From positions 1-64,000 of the forward strand of contig OPYK01000004.1 in NCBI GenBank assembly GCA_900343135.1: 64,000 nucleotides of DNA. Direction: 5' to 3'. This document shows, in pieces, positions 27,601 to 36,578 of the stretch. Position 1 is the stretch's first letter. Every line of letters begins with the position of its first letter. The notes under the pieces were generated by a model. The model was given only the letters and a program-made list of their open reading frames with translations. It had not been told where the DNA came from and ran no database searches. The position numbers and the translations under genes are program-made. The DNA is from Atopobium massiliense (GTDB lineage: Bacteria > Actinomycetota > Coriobacteriia > Coriobacteriales > Atopobiaceae).

Positions 27601-30600
27601 GAAACTTGATGCTGCACGCGCAAAGCTTAACGACTTTACCACCAACAAGGATGAGTTGAGCGCCGCGATTGCCAAGGACGGCAAGGTGAACACGGGTGAG
27701 GCTGGCAAGACAGGTGACGAAAAACTTAAGACCGCCGACCCAACCTACCAAAACTCTACCAAGGAAGAGCGCGACGCATACGATGAGGCTGTTGCTGAAG
27801 CTCAAAAAGTAGTTGGTGATCCAAACGCTTCCCAGAAGGAAGTGAACGAGGCTATCAAGAAGCTTAAGGACGCTAAGTCAAAGCTAGACGCTAAGGCTAC
27901 AGATAAGTCTAAGCTTGCCGCTGCGGAAAAGCAGAGCTTTGATAATCCTGATGCTAATGATACAAGCAAACAGAGCGTGTTCTACAAAAATGCACTAAAC
28001 AAGAAAGACAACGGTGCAAGCGAGCAAGAAAAACAAGCAGCAGAACAAGCAATTAAGAATTATGACCAGGCATTAGCTAATGCTCGCACCATTCTTAACA
28101 ACGAAAAAGCAACTCAAGCGCAAGTTGATGAAGCTAAGACAAAGCTTGAAGAAGCTGAAAAAGCACTGCATGAGAATTATAAGTCCGACGATAACGACCT
28201 TACGAAGGCAATCGCAAACAATGTGAGCGGTTACCTTATGCCTGCGTACTTCAATGCGTTTGATCAGGCTCAAAAGGATGGCGCAGACTCTCAGGCTGCG
28301 AAGGACTTCAAAGCCTACAATGACGCCTATCAGAAAGCTAAGGAATTAAGCAAGAAGCTTAAGGAGACTGAAGAGTCCAAGAAGCCAAAGCAAACAGAGA
28401 TTGATGCTGCAAAGACTGCGCTCGAAGAAGCCCGTAAGGTCATCGATAAGTACGCAACCGATACCAGCAAGATTTCGGCGGCGCTGCTTCACAGCTTGGC
28501 TATTACTAATAGCCCGGCGTATAAGAATGCGTCCGCTGGTGCTGAAGGTTCTGACGAGGCTAAGGCAAAGAAGGCGTACGACGATGCGCTTAAGGAGTTG
28601 CAAAAAGCCTTTAATGACCAAATGGACAAGGACAAGGGTGACGACGGTAACGAAATCTCAGAGTCTGTTATTCCAGATAAGAACATTGATATGACCAACA
28701 AAGATGCGCTTAAGAAGTTGCAAGCGCACGCTAAGGGTCAGCCTTTGAATAGGGATGTAACAAGGCTCCTTGCAAAGCTTAATGATGCTGTTAAAGGTCT
28801 GGATAAGTTTAAGACTAATACCGACGAGCTGATTAAGTCGATTAATGAGGACGCAACCACGCATCCAAGCCCTGCGTTTAAGAACGCATCAGTTCATAAT
28901 TATTTGGATACTGATGGTAATGCGGATTCTGCTAAGAACGCCGCTGCGCGTAAGGCTGCCGGTGATTATGGTCAAGCTCTTAATGAAGCTAGGGATTTGT
29001 TGAACAATCCTAACGCTACGCAGAAGGACATCAACGACGCTAAGGATAAGCTTGACAAAGCCCGCAAAGAGCTTGACAAGTACAACACCGATACCGCCAA
29101 GCTTGTGGAAAGCGTAAAGAAGCACGGTGATACAGAGGGCACTGCGCCTACAGAAGGAACGCAAACTTCTGATGCATATCGCAACGCGTCTGATCCTCAT
29201 TTCTTAACTGCTGATGGCAAGCCTGACACTACCAAGAATGATGCAGCCAAGAAAGCTAAGACCGATTACGACAAGGCGTTGGTTGAAGCCCAAGAGCTTT
29301 TGAATAAGCATGACGATAAAGCTACACCACAAGACGCAAAGCCAACGCAAGCAGAAATCAACGACGCGCTTAAGAAGCTCGATGACGCTCGTAAGAAGCT
29401 TGAGGACAACTACAAGACGAACACCGATGCGCTTGAGGCAGAAGCTAATAAGTCTACTCCTGAGAATACCGCTGTTACTGAACACGACTTTGAAGCTACG
29501 CCAGAGTTCAAGAACGCTCAAGCCAAGAGAAAGGATGGTGCGGAAAACGCAGACGTTGCTGCTTACAAGGAAGCTCTTAAGAACGCGCGCGATCTTGCAA
29601 AGGCTGCTCATCCTACAGATCCAGATGCAAAGAACAGTTCTTATCCAACTCAAAAGCAGATCAACGATGCGCTTGATGCCCTTAAAGCGGCTAAGAAGCA
29701 AATCACCGACAACTACAAGACAAATCTTGACGCGTTGACCGCTGCCAAAGACTTTGCAGATGACGGCTTTAAGAAAACTCCTGAATACAAGAATGCTCTT
29801 GCTAAGAAGGCTGCTGGAGATCAGACTGCAAAAACTGACCTTGGTATAGAAAATCAGCAAACTGGCTTTGACAATGTTCTCAATCAAATCAAGCAGAAAC
29901 TTAATGATGAGAACTGGAAGAAAACAGCAACTCAGAAGTCTGTAAACAACTTGCTAAAGAAGTTGCAAGATGCTCAAAACAAGATTGCTAAGGACTACAA
30001 GACTGATGCCAAGCTGCTCTCTAACGAGGTGGGCGATAAGGATGTTCAGGGCAATGATGTAACACCTCCGTTCGAGGCGACAGTTGAGTACAAGAATGCG
30101 CTTACGAAGAAGGATGCTGAATCTGAAGAGGATGCCAAGAAAGATGATTCCGCAACCAAGAAGCTCAAGGACTACGCCGACAAGCTGAAAGCAGCACAAG
30201 ACTTGATTGCGCAGGTAAACAGCACCGATCCGAATGCTGATCCAGATAAAAAGCCAACCCAAGCGCAGGTAGACCAGGCTCTGACTGATCTTAAGGCTGC
30301 GAAAGATGCAATCACCAATGGTTTCAAGACCAACGCTAAGGATTTGAAGAAAGAAACGAACGAGCTTAAGGACAACGGTCAACCAAAGGATGACAAAGAC
30401 AAGTTTGAAAACTCTACCGAGTATAAGAACGCGTTTGCTAAGACGGATGCTGACAGCAAAAACGATGTACAAACGTACAAAGATGCCCTAAAGAAAGCTA
30501 ACGAGCTTCTTCAGTTGTTCAACGATGATGGTACGCCAAAAGCTGATATCCCAGCTGGAAAGCAAATTCCAACTCAGCAAGAAGTTGACGAAGCTCAGAA

Positions 30601-31684
30601 GGCTCTTAAGGAAATCAAGGACAAGATTCTTGCTAACTACAAGACCAATCCTGTTGACCTGCAAAAAGAAGTTGACCTGTCTAAGGACGGCGACGACGAC
30701 AAGCGTGATGACGTGTTTGAGAACACTCCAGAGTTCCAGAACGCGACTGCTAAGGGTGATGATGCTGCCAAGCAAGCTCTTAAGGATTACACCGACAAGC
30801 TTAAAGCTGCCAGGGATATGCTTGACAAGTTTGACCGTGCAACTGGCCAGCCGAAGAAAGACGCAAAGGATGTTCCAACGCAAGCCAAACTCGACGAAGC
30901 CCTAAAAGCCTTGCAAGACGCGAAAGCGAAGATCGAAAACGATTACGCAACCAAGAAAGAGGATCTCACAAAAGACTACGACAGCAGAAACAAGGAGCAC
31001 ACCAGCGACTACACGATGGCGTCGAAAGATAAGCAGGAAGCATACTCGAAGATGCTTGATGAAGCAAATAAGGTGCTCAAAGACCCGAACGCTACGCAAG
31101 CCGAGGTAGATGCGGCGCAGGCTGCGCTTAAGAAGGCGCTCGAAGAGCTTGTGAAATCGGCAAATGCTAACCGTCGTGCGTACTACGAGGACATGGTAAT
31201 TGACGCGCGCAATGCGCTGCAAAAGCTGGTAGATGCAAACGAAGCGACGCACCTTAAAGACCTGTACACGCACGCGGAGCCTGCTGCACAACACGAGTTT
31301 ATGGCAGCTATGGACAACGCAAAGAAAGTGCTTGCCGACAAAGAGGCGCTTGCGAGTGAGCTTGATGCTGCACGCGTACGCCTGCTCCAGGCGCTCGACG
31401 GCCTTGCAAAGCATCAACTGCCAGGCATGACCAACGCAGGTGCAGGTGCGGGCGCCAATGGCAACGCGGGTGCGGCTGCCAACGGTGCAGCTGGATACGG
31501 CGCGCACGCAGCGGGCGCATATGGTAGAGGTGCTCATGCAGCGGGTCGCGTACGCGCGCACGCAGGAAAGCACCTTGCGCAAACGTCCGACCCAACAAAT
31601 GCGCTGGCAGCTGCCGGCATGCTGGCTTCTGCCTTAGGCTTTATAGCAATGGGCTTTAAAACGAAAAAACGTCGCGCAAAGTAG
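24653..31684 (+). CDS. Giant repetitive cell-wall adhesin (FIVAR-like modules, sortase signal LAQTSD)
   Basis: A 2,343-residue secreted protein. The start ATG 24653 follows GAAAGGAG. A signal peptide covers about residues 1-50, ending ALGVTPAFAQ. A Pro/Ala/Lys-rich linker with the G9 tract at codons 108-110 comes next. A non-repetitive ligand-type region spans about 150-800, including YAWGSSNNVYIENGQN. From about 812 to 2180 there are about 13 degenerate helical modules with a recurring NATQxxVDxAxxxLxxA-type core and YKTNxxxL linkers, like the FIVAR modules of Gram-positive adhesins. A Gly/Ala region, LAQTSD near residue 2306, a hydrophobic helix and KTKKRRAK form an anchor. It probably extends from the wall and mediates adhesion. 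Confidence 0.9.
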   Translation: MARKKYGKHSKTPAATSATARRSHVALGAATAVVGASLALGVTPAFAQTGATTPVAPAQPGTPTAQPAAPANNKPAKAQTPVVKQGDKKQVETKVDKKQADTAEKTERGGVSSTKPAAGNKVAGNSSVAPQAPKAVQGTDRDVNPAPAPKPQANSTVELSKDKKDTLPNMYAWGSSNNVYIENGQNQEVKFILKSADGVAVTKVAIFPNDNIDINGRNAKQFVEYRTDDADGTWHQAYSGKYSFVTNKADGSATLTMSPMYRNNNMAAAGYAANRCIYVYGMKDGQEVLLYKTNIARAATLIPPKKTGSVVLKYNEELTDEQIRAKLKAALDAPTEGKDGKSLREQIKDASTAKGVGVRDKNDNRKLDTTPDNPEKKVVVTDKQAYVPTELDKINTVTSAADAKEKTYKTGVTNLKTYLVSDLGYKSEALALTVARYDTRIDKPVVTDPNSISDDVKKEIAKKLANLNHIPQDKVTVNADGTVTINFEGVDAKDAPKLNLSDLVLKQLAEADVKVPTGDKATFVANPLGYSNAELDRIKQSILDANKDNKKLGLTSKDQITLEYVKGDTTVGHENIGISNGQAENKITVKIKTDKAVAEFTSNVKESKLTKLPNIRTDYDVSWDKTKIDGRDTDEGISWSNDSKTTIIYRYDPTKAEEFDTTKILGLLKATPKDKQAGLRDLQGGEQLDHEDSNGKPRKSHMHYALQGDEPTGELSLGNMSGAYWIGNQKVSHSDEKLGDNLSEAGSYSWDTEAGSVKVAGKKGKIYKARLFVQPYAMSYYKDVYLEQGRNPGNTAKAINIIFVPQTNHKTSDLKTSVDEHKLAADKKTPTDSAYYNASDKVKKDYEDALSNAKTLYDSVKDTAEKDLTEEQKAQIDNATITLKKARAALDGAKTDKNGLTQSIEANGKAKEGQAAEVAGTVTTDKYKNVTEPDFKKADGSADTERNEAAKKAKEAYDKALEDAKALKDDENATQKAVDAAKAKLDAARAKLNDFTTNKDELSAAIAKDGKVNTGEAGKTGDEKLKTADPTYQNSTKEERDAYDEAVAEAQKVVGDPNASQKEVNEAIKKLKDAKSKLDAKATDKSKLAAAEKQSFDNPDANDTSKQSVFYKNALNKKDNGASEQEKQAAEQAIKNYDQALANARTILNNEKATQAQVDEAKTKLEEAEKALHENYKSDDNDLTKAIANNVSGYLMPAYFNAFDQAQKDGADSQAAKDFKAYNDAYQKAKELSKKLKETEESKKPKQTEIDAAKTALEEARKVIDKYATDTSKISAALLHSLAITNSPAYKNASAGAEGSDEAKAKKAYDDALKELQKAFNDQMDKDKGDDGNEISESVIPDKNIDMTNKDALKKLQAHAKGQPLNRDVTRLLAKLNDAVKGLDKFKTNTDELIKSINEDATTHPSPAFKNASVHNYLDTDGNADSAKNAAARKAAGDYGQALNEARDLLNNPNATQKDINDAKDKLDKARKELDKYNTDTAKLVESVKKHGDTEGTAPTEGTQTSDAYRNASDPHFLTADGKPDTTKNDAAKKAKTDYDKALVEAQELLNKHDDKATPQDAKPTQAEINDALKKLDDARKKLEDNYKTNTDALEAEANKSTPENTAVTEHDFEATPEFKNAQAKRKDGAENADVAAYKEALKNARDLAKAAHPTDPDAKNSSYPTQKQINDALDALKAAKKQITDNYKTNLDALTAAKDFADDGFKKTPEYKNALAKKAAGDQTAKTDLGIENQQTGFDNVLNQIKQKLNDENWKKTATQKSVNNLLKKLQDAQNKIAKDYKTDAKLLSNEVGDKDVQGNDVTPPFEATVEYKNALTKKDAESEEDAKKDDSATKKLKDYADKLKAAQDLIAQVNSTDPNADPDKKPTQAQVDQALTDLKAAKDAITNGFKTNAKDLKKETNELKDNGQPKDDKDKFENSTEYKNAFAKTDADSKNDVQTYKDALKKANELLQLFNDDGTPKADIPAGKQIPTQQEVDEAQKALKEIKDKILANYKTNPVDLQKEVDLSKDGDDDKRDDVFENTPEFQNATAKGDDAAKQALKDYTDKLKAARDMLDKFDRATGQPKKDAKDVPTQAKLDEALKALQDAKAKIENDYATKKEDLTKDYDSRNKEHTSDYTMASKDKQEAYSKMLDEANKVLKDPNATQAEVDAAQAALKKALEELVKSANANRRAYYEDMVIDARNALQKLVDANEATHLKDLYTHAEPAAQHEFMAAMDNAKKVLADKEALASELDAARVRLLQALDGLAKHQLPGMTNAGAGAGANGNAGAAANGAAGYGAHAAGAYGRGAHAAGRVRAHAGKHLAQTSDPTNALAAAGMLASALGFIAMGFKTKKRRAK
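24975..24983 (+). repeat. Homopolymeric G9 tract inside the adhesin coding sequence
   Basis: Nine G residues encode the Arg-Gly-Gly-Val stretch at codons 108-111. Gain of one G would bring a TAA into frame at 25009-25011. Loss of one G would shift into a frame ending near 25037. Either change leaves only the signal peptide and linker, which is the usual design of a phase-variable surface gene. Confidence 0.92.
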
Positions 31685-31781
31685 CGCAATACACGTGAGG
31701 TTAAAACGCAGCCGTACAGAAGTGCTCGGTACAATGCGTTGATGCGCTGATTTACGCAACGCGTAAGCGCGCAATGCCAAA

Positions 31782-31818
31782 AAACGGTGCCTGGTGTAAC
31801 CACTGGGCATCGTTTTTG
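31782..31818 (+). terminator. Rho-independent terminator of the adhesin gene
   Basis: AAACGGTGCC pairs with GGCATCGTTT, one G-T pair, around a TGGTGTAACCACTG loop that can itself fold, followed by a T-run. It lies about 100 bp after the adhesin stop. Confidence 0.8.
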
Positions 31819-31893
31819 TGTTGGTGGAGTGATATTCCGATGTATTGAGTGAGGATGTGTTGAAACCTGCGCAAACGTTATCCTGTGCTTGCG

Positions 31894-32649
31894 TTACCTG
31901 CGCAACGTGCGCACGTACGCTTTTTGCTCGGCAGAAAGGCGCCTACTTTCGCACGCCTTTTGAATCGTTTTATTATGCACAAAATTGTCGAGCGTGTTCT
32001 TGCGCAAAAACGAAACGGTAGCCTTCCACTGCTTTGCCAGCGCCGTTGCGTAAAACCAAGCAATCATCATGGCCACATAGTACTTATTTGTGTGTATATG
32101 CGCAGGTATATCAAGGTAATCTGTGCAAAAATGTTCGTCCAAATAATGTGTCATAAGCATTTTGAGCGCAAATCGCTGCGTATACACGGCGTTAGCCGTA
32201 AGCCACCGCATAATGTGCGGCATAAGTGCATTGGTATGTGCGGCAAATACCTGCGGCGATAGTGCATCGCACACCGCCCAATTGTCCACGTAAGGCAAAA
32301 ATTCGTCGAGCAGCGTTATGCATTCGGTAAAATTGGCACAGTGCGACAAAAGCACAGCGTGGAGCATGTTTTCTTCGTAATAGGTGTGTGGCAATGTATG
32401 CAGATATGCACCTGCTTCGCCCACCCGCTCAAGCGTTTTTGCACGCGCCCGCACCTGTGGCATGCGCACGCCAATAACCAAGGAAGGTTCCACTGTTGGC
32501 ATAAGTTTGCTCTGAAACGCCGCATACGTGGCATCGCGCTGCGCAAATAAGTCGCGCGTAACGCGTTGCGCAACGCCTTCCGCAATGGCTTGAGCGGTTT
32601 TTTGGCTCTGCACCTGCGAATTTGTATGTTGAAATGTGCCCGTCTTCAT
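31894..32649 (-). CDS. DNA alkylation repair protein, AlkD family
   Basis: A 251-residue, all-helical protein of the AlkC/AlkD HEAT-repeat glycosylase group, which removes N3- and N7-alkylated purines. Family marks are the IGVRMPQVRARAK segment near residue 60, YEENMLHAVLL, and DNWAVCDALSPQ near residue 135, which carries the catalytic Asp and Trp region. The second half has the KYYVAMMIAWFYATAL block. ATG 32649 follows AAGGG. It stands on the - strand upstream of nothing obvious and 45 bp after the membrane protein gene, so the order MarR, membrane protein, AlkD could be one transcript. Confidence 0.87.
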   Translation of the reverse strand: MKTGTFQHTNSQVQSQKTAQAIAEGVAQRVTRDLFAQRDATYAAFQSKLMPTVEPSLVIGVRMPQVRARAKTLERVGEAGAYLHTLPHTYYEENMLHAVLLSHCANFTECITLLDEFLPYVDNWAVCDALSPQVFAAHTNALMPHIMRWLTANAVYTQRFALKMLMTHYLDEHFCTDYLDIPAHIHTNKYYVAMMIAWFYATALAKQWKATVSFLRKNTLDNFVHNKTIQKACESRRLSAEQKAYVRTLRR

Positions 32650-32693
32650 GCTATTAGCCCTTATCAGCTGCTATGTTACGTGCTTGCTGTGTG

Positions 32694-33176
32694 TTATGCC
32701 ACTACACCGTTTGTGCCGCCCATACCATTACCCGCACCATTGCCGCCATTCGCACAGTTCGCACGACTTTTACCATACCTCAGGTAGTTCTTAACAAACA
32801 CAACGCCCGCGCCCATAAGTGCGCACCCGAGCCCCGTGTAAAAAAATGCCACAAATACCTGCGGTAACACGTTTGTCGCGCGCAGCCCAATGCCAGCGCT
32901 CATCATAAACGCCATAATCAGGTACGATTTTGTGTCGAAAAAATTCCAAAACGGACGCATGCCCTCGTAGGCAAGAATCCGCGCGGTGTGCTTGGAGCTC
33001 ATGGCAACAAACATGCCCCCAAACGCGGCAAAAACCAGCACGCTTAGCAGGTACGTAAGCCAGCTTGGGCTAATGAGCCCATAGGAGAGTATGCCCAGCC
33101 GCGCCACGTTAAGGCCGGCAAAAAGCCACACGATACCTGCAATGAGCAGCAGAGTTTGTTTTTTTACTTTGAACAT
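32694..33176 (-). CDS. Four-helix membrane protein of unknown function
   Basis: A 160-residue protein with about four membrane segments (near residues 8-25, 40-58, 88-105 and 112-132) and a Lys/Arg-containing end. I do not recognise the family. ATG 33176 follows AAAGGA, and its first 13 bases overlap the end of the MarR gene, so translation is probably coupled. A target under control of the regulator is the natural guess. Confidence 0.75.
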   Translation of the reverse strand: MFKVKKQTLLLIAGIVWLFAGLNVARLGILSYGLISPSWLTYLLSVLVFAAFGGMFVAMSSKHTARILAYEGMRPFWNFFDTKSYLIMAFMMSAGIGLRATNVLPQVFVAFFYTGLGCALMGAGVVFVKNYLRYGKSRANCANGGNGAGNGMGGTNGVVA

Positions 33177-33679
33177 GTGTCATCATCCTTTGGTGAGTTT
33201 GTTGTTTCGGTCTTGGTGTCCGCGTTTGCGCAATCGCCAACCCCAGCCTCCCGCAGCCCGCGCTCGGCATTCGCGCATATGGCGTCAAACACGCGCTGAA
33301 ACGCGGCAAAGTCGTCCTTCGAAATGCCGTCTATTACCGTGCGCACAAATTGCCGGTGCGCTTGGACACCCGCATGCACCACGTCGGTGGCATCATCCTG
33401 CAAAAACAGCTCAATCCGCCGTTTATTTGTGTCTGTGCGCTTTTTTGCAATATACCCGCGCTGTTCAAGCGTCGCTAGCGCTGCCGATACGTGCGACTTT
33501 GTTAACTTTCGCTCCCGCACCATGTCCGCTGCGGTGTTGAGCTGCGGATGCGCGTGCAAAAACATAATAACGTCGTATTCCATCTGCGTTAGGCGCCAGC
33601 GCTCACACACCGCGCGCGTCAGCGTTTCGTAATACCGCGTAATCGTTTTATGCTTGTCCCAAAACTGCCGCACGTGCAT
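33164..33679 (-). CDS. MarR family transcriptional regulator
   Basis: A 171-residue winged-helix regulator. The DNA-binding part is clear: LTQMEYDVIMFLHAHPQLNT, then the recognition helix in KLTKSHVSAALATLEQRGYI and the wing KKRTDTNKRRIELFL. Helices before and after form the dimer interface. MarR proteins usually repress nearby transport or stress genes and release DNA on binding small ligands. Its gene overlaps the downstream membrane protein gene by 13 bases. The start ATG 33679 has GAGG five bases upstream. Short repeats of CGGTTAGCTGCGC at about 33700-33740, just upstream, are possible operator material. Confidence 0.88.
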   Translation of the reverse strand: MHVRQFWDKHKTITRYYETLTRAVCERWRLTQMEYDVIMFLHAHPQLNTAADMVRERKLTKSHVSAALATLEQRGYIAKKRTDTNKRRIELFLQDDATDVVHAGVQAHRQFVRTVIDGISKDDFAAFQRVFDAICANAERGLREAGVGDCANADTKTETTNSPKDDDTCSK

Positions 33680-33935
33680 CGCCTCATTTCACTTTGCTTG
33701 CGGTTAGCTGCGCCTTAGTAGCTACGGTTAGCTGCGCATTTCCGTTATAACGGTTCTATTTAGAACAATTATAATCGCGAGAAAACCCCTCGTCAAGCTT
33801 TCACCATATTTGCTACAGATTGTCTTCCTCGCACATGCGCGCGCCAGTTTTCGCGTTCTTGCAGCTTACAGGTTACAGCTGCACCGGCACCGCAGCTCTT
33901 TGGAGCTACGCGCGTGTAGCTTGTCTACCTGCGCA

Positions 33936-34376
33936 TTAGTAGCTGCCGCCAACAAGCATTGCCAGCGCGTACGCCGCGCTACAAACAGCCAGCATAACAA
34001 GGGTGTAGGCAGTCGCATGCCACACGCCGCGTCCTGCGGCGTGCGAGGTGGTGCAACTACCTGGTTTACCTGTGGTTTTTTCGTCCGCCATGTGCGCGCT
34101 TTGTGCAGCGGGAGTTGAAAACGACGTAAAGCCGCCCAGCACGCCTGCGGACACGCACGCAATGAGAGTTGGATTAAGGGCGTAGTGGCGCGCCACAAGA
34201 GCCCAGGTTGCTGCCGCCGCGCAGCCGATCGCGTTAACGCACAGCATACCGACATTTACCTGGTGTAACGGCGCTATTACAAGGTGGGCGGTGCGGTTTA
34301 GGATATACTGGCGCGCAACCGCGCCCACACCGCCGCACACAGACGCAATAAGTATAAGTACAAGTGAGAGTGTCAT
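33936..34376 (-). CDS. crcB: Fluoride channel subunit FluC/CrcB, second copy
   Basis: A 146-residue membrane protein with four helices. Family marks are the GGVGAVARQY start, VNAIGCAAAATW and GGFTSFSTPA, which corresponds to the GGxTTFSTF track that lines the fluoride pore. A loop of about 30 residues rich in His, Gly and Thr before the last helix is unusual. ATG 34376 follows AGGA; a 28-codon in-frame extension upstream overlaps the other crcB and is not needed. It lies 40 bp downstream of the partner gene. In Gram-positive bacteria two such proteins often work as a pair. Confidence 0.88.
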   Translation of the reverse strand: MTLSLVLILIASVCGGVGAVARQYILNRTAHLVIAPLHQVNVGMLCVNAIGCAAAATWALVARHYALNPTLIACVSAGVLGGFTSFSTPAAQSAHMADEKTTGKPGSCTTSHAAGRGVWHATAYTLVMLAVCSAAYALAMLVGGSY

Positions 34377-34416
34377 GATGTTCCTGTCATGTTGGTAGTG
34401 GGTTGTTGCGCCCGTG

Positions 34417-34854
34417 TTACCTGCTTGATGTTGCACGTGTTTTTGTACACGTTTTTGCACGTGCCATTGTGCCTGCTATTTGACCTGCCCGCGCACAAAG
34501 CACACCGCCTGCCAGCGACGCTGCCGCATAGAGTGCACAGAGCCACGGCGCAGCTGCCAGCGTTGCCAAAATGCCCACAAACGTTGCGTACGTGGTAAAC
34601 GCTCCGCAAAAACCGCTGGTTACGAACTGTTTTAGGTGAGGATGGTTGGCGCGCATATACGTTTGAGAAAATCCCAGCACGGCCGAGCCCGCCAGGTTTA
34701 TGGCTAGGATAATGCCCGGGTGAGAAAAACCCAAGCCGGCAAGCACGCACACGCCCACGCGCGCAAACGTGCCGCAGCAGCCTCCCGCAAACACGGCAAG
34801 CATCCCTGCCTGCGGCTTTTGTGCCCGCACCAGATTCGCGTTTTTCATGTTCAT
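34417..34854 (-). CDS. crcB: Fluoride channel subunit FluC/CrcB, first copy
   Basis: A 145-residue four-helix membrane protein. It has GGCCGTFARVGV, INLAGSAVLGF and SGFCGAFTTYATF, the conserved FluC sequence around the break in helix 3. It exports fluoride passively from the cytoplasm. The C-terminus is basic. It is the first gene of the pair; AGAGG lies before the start. I looked upstream (34855-35000 on the - strand) for the fluoride riboswitch and saw only a possible -10 element TATAAT near 34885, with no riboswitch-like fold. Confidence 0.9.
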   Translation of the reverse strand: MNMKNANLVRAQKPQAGMLAVFAGGCCGTFARVGVCVLAGLGFSHPGIILAINLAGSAVLGFSQTYMRANHPHLKQFVTSGFCGAFTTYATFVGILATLAAAPWLCALYAAASLAGGVLCARAGQIAGTMARAKTCTKTRATSSR

Positions 34855-35122
34855 AGCAGCACCTCTAAATCGTGTGGTCTAAATTATACGTTAATTTAAA
34901 AGGTTGGTAGAACACAGGTTGGTAGGACACGTCACACAGTTCCAAAACATAGCACAACACATCGTTCAGCCTCCACCATTTTTTTTGTACAATTTCAGCC
35001 AAAAAAATAAACCGAATAAAAACAAGTCAAAAAACAAACCGAAACTTTTTTCCAATTGTAAGACCCTTTGTTAACTAATGGTGTATATTGTTTGGGGTTA
35101 AGGAAAGAAGGAGGTTTTACAA

Positions 35123-36529
35123 GTGGCAAATACAGAAAAAAAGGAAGGATTGCAGAAAAGCCTGGCGCTGATTTTTGTTTACACCGTGGCTACCGGCTCA
35201 ATCTTTACCTACGTAAGTTACTGGGATTCCGTATTCTTCAATTATTGTGGAGCGGGTACATTCCTGGCGTTTGCGCTGATGTCGCTGGCTATTTTGCCCG
35301 TGGCGCTTGTTTACAGTGAGTTGTCATCCCTGTTTCATACGGCGGGCGGCGAGCTCATTTACAACACGGTTGGCTTAAACAAGCACGTTGGTTTCTTGGC
35401 GTCGTGGCTTATTATGGCAGCGTGGATTTCGGTGCCGCCAGCAGTGGTTATGGCTATTGCAACGTATGTAAGCAGGACATTTGGTTTGGCTCTAAATTTC
35501 GAAAGCATCATGATTATCGGCGTAGTTATTTTGCTTCTCGTTTTCTTTATGAGCTTGCAGGATGTTCAGTTTTTGGTTAAGGCGCAGGCGTTTTGCCTTT
35601 TTGCCAACATTACAGGCACGGTGCTCACCGGTTTTCTTTTGCTGTTTTCTGGTCACTGGAACATTGCAAATTTGGGCAATTTTTTCCAAACCAATTTAAC
35701 GCCCATTAACGGCATTCCTGGTTGGATAATTGGTATGGCGCTGCTCATCACCCCATTTTTTGGCTTCGAAACCGTGCCGCAAATGGTTGAGGAAGGCGAC
35801 TTCCCAATTTCCAACACCAAAAAAGCAATTTGCGGTTCGGTGTTAACCTGCGGTACTATTTACACGTTCTTCTTCTTCTGCGTTGCTGGCTTGGACAGCT
35901 TCCAAACCCTGCTTGCAGGCGGTAAAGACGGCTTTATGACCATCACGGCAATGCAACAAATTTTAGGTTGGCAAATTTGGCCTTTGATTTACGGATTGTT
36001 GTCAATTTTGCTGGGCATGACGGCTTCCATCCTGGGCTTTTGGATGTCGATTGTTAGAATGCTCTATGCTATGGGCAAGAAAAACTTCTTACCCGCAATA
36101 TTTACCAAGGTAAATAAGCACAGTCAACCTATTGTTCCTAACATTTTCTTGCTTGCAATTACGCTTACGTTTGTTTTGATCCAAAACGCAACCACTTTTA
36201 TGAACGACTTTTTCAACCTTATGTCGTTCGGTTGTGCGTGTGCGTATGCCATCACGATGATTTCGGCAATGAGCATTAGAAAGAAGCATAAAGATTGGTA
36301 CGAGGGCAATAAAAATTTGGTTAGGGGTGGCAATTTCACACGCTTATTAGCGATGGTTATCATGATTGCCATTGCATACTTCTGCACACTGGGTCAGGGT
36401 CGCGGCTCGTGGATGTCCTTTGGCGTTTACATGGGAGTTGGCGTGCTGATTTGGCTTTGGATGGTTTGCGTACGTTGGCGCAAAACTAAGGTGCTCATCG
36501 AAACACCCGAAGGTGAACAGGAGTTTTAA
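35123..36529 (+). CDS. APC superfamily amino acid permease
   Basis: A 468-residue permease with about twelve membrane helices. The first helix region LALIFVYTVATGSIFTYVSY, the YSELSSLFHTAGGELIYNTVGL block and GFETVPQMVEEGDFP near residue 210 fit the amino acid/polyamine/organocation superfamily. It would import or exchange an amino acid or amine. The start is the GTG at 35123 with AAGGAGG eight bases upstream. The next gene, a UcpA-like dehydrogenase, begins 49 bp downstream in the same direction, so the two are probably an operon. The stop lies in a 20-bp imperfect duplication. Confidence 0.87.
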   Translation: MANTEKKEGLQKSLALIFVYTVATGSIFTYVSYWDSVFFNYCGAGTFLAFALMSLAILPVALVYSELSSLFHTAGGELIYNTVGLNKHVGFLASWLIMAAWISVPPAVVMAIATYVSRTFGLALNFESIMIIGVVILLLVFFMSLQDVQFLVKAQAFCLFANITGTVLTGFLLLFSGHWNIANLGNFFQTNLTPINGIPGWIIGMALLITPFFGFETVPQMVEEGDFPISNTKKAICGSVLTCGTIYTFFFFCVAGLDSFQTLLAGGKDGFMTITAMQQILGWQIWPLIYGLLSILLGMTASILGFWMSIVRMLYAMGKKNFLPAIFTKVNKHSQPIVPNIFLLAITLTFVLIQNATTFMNDFFNLMSFGCACAYAITMISAMSIRKKHKDWYEGNKNLVRGGNFTRLLAMVIMIAIAYFCTLGQGRGSWMSFGVYMGVGVLIWLWMVCVRWRKTKVLIETPEGEQEF

Positions 36530-36560
36530 ACACAGCCATTGAGCTTTAAACAAAGCCATT
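36521..36560. repeat. 20-bp imperfect tandem duplication across a stop codon
   Basis: GAGTTTTAAACACAGCCATT (36521-36540) and GAGCTTTAAACAAAGCCATT (36541-36560) differ at two positions. The first unit contains the stop of the permease gene. Confidence 0.93.
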
Positions 36561-36578
36561 GAGTTAAAGGAGTGTATT

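Noticed and set aside
26243-30883. Several long - strand frames in the adhesin gene
   Set aside because: Shadows of the repeats, with the same Leu/Ile/Val-rich composition in each module; no binding sites.
34855-35122. Fluoride riboswitch before the FluC pair
   Set aside because: The conserved sequence elements of that riboswitch are not visible on the - strand.
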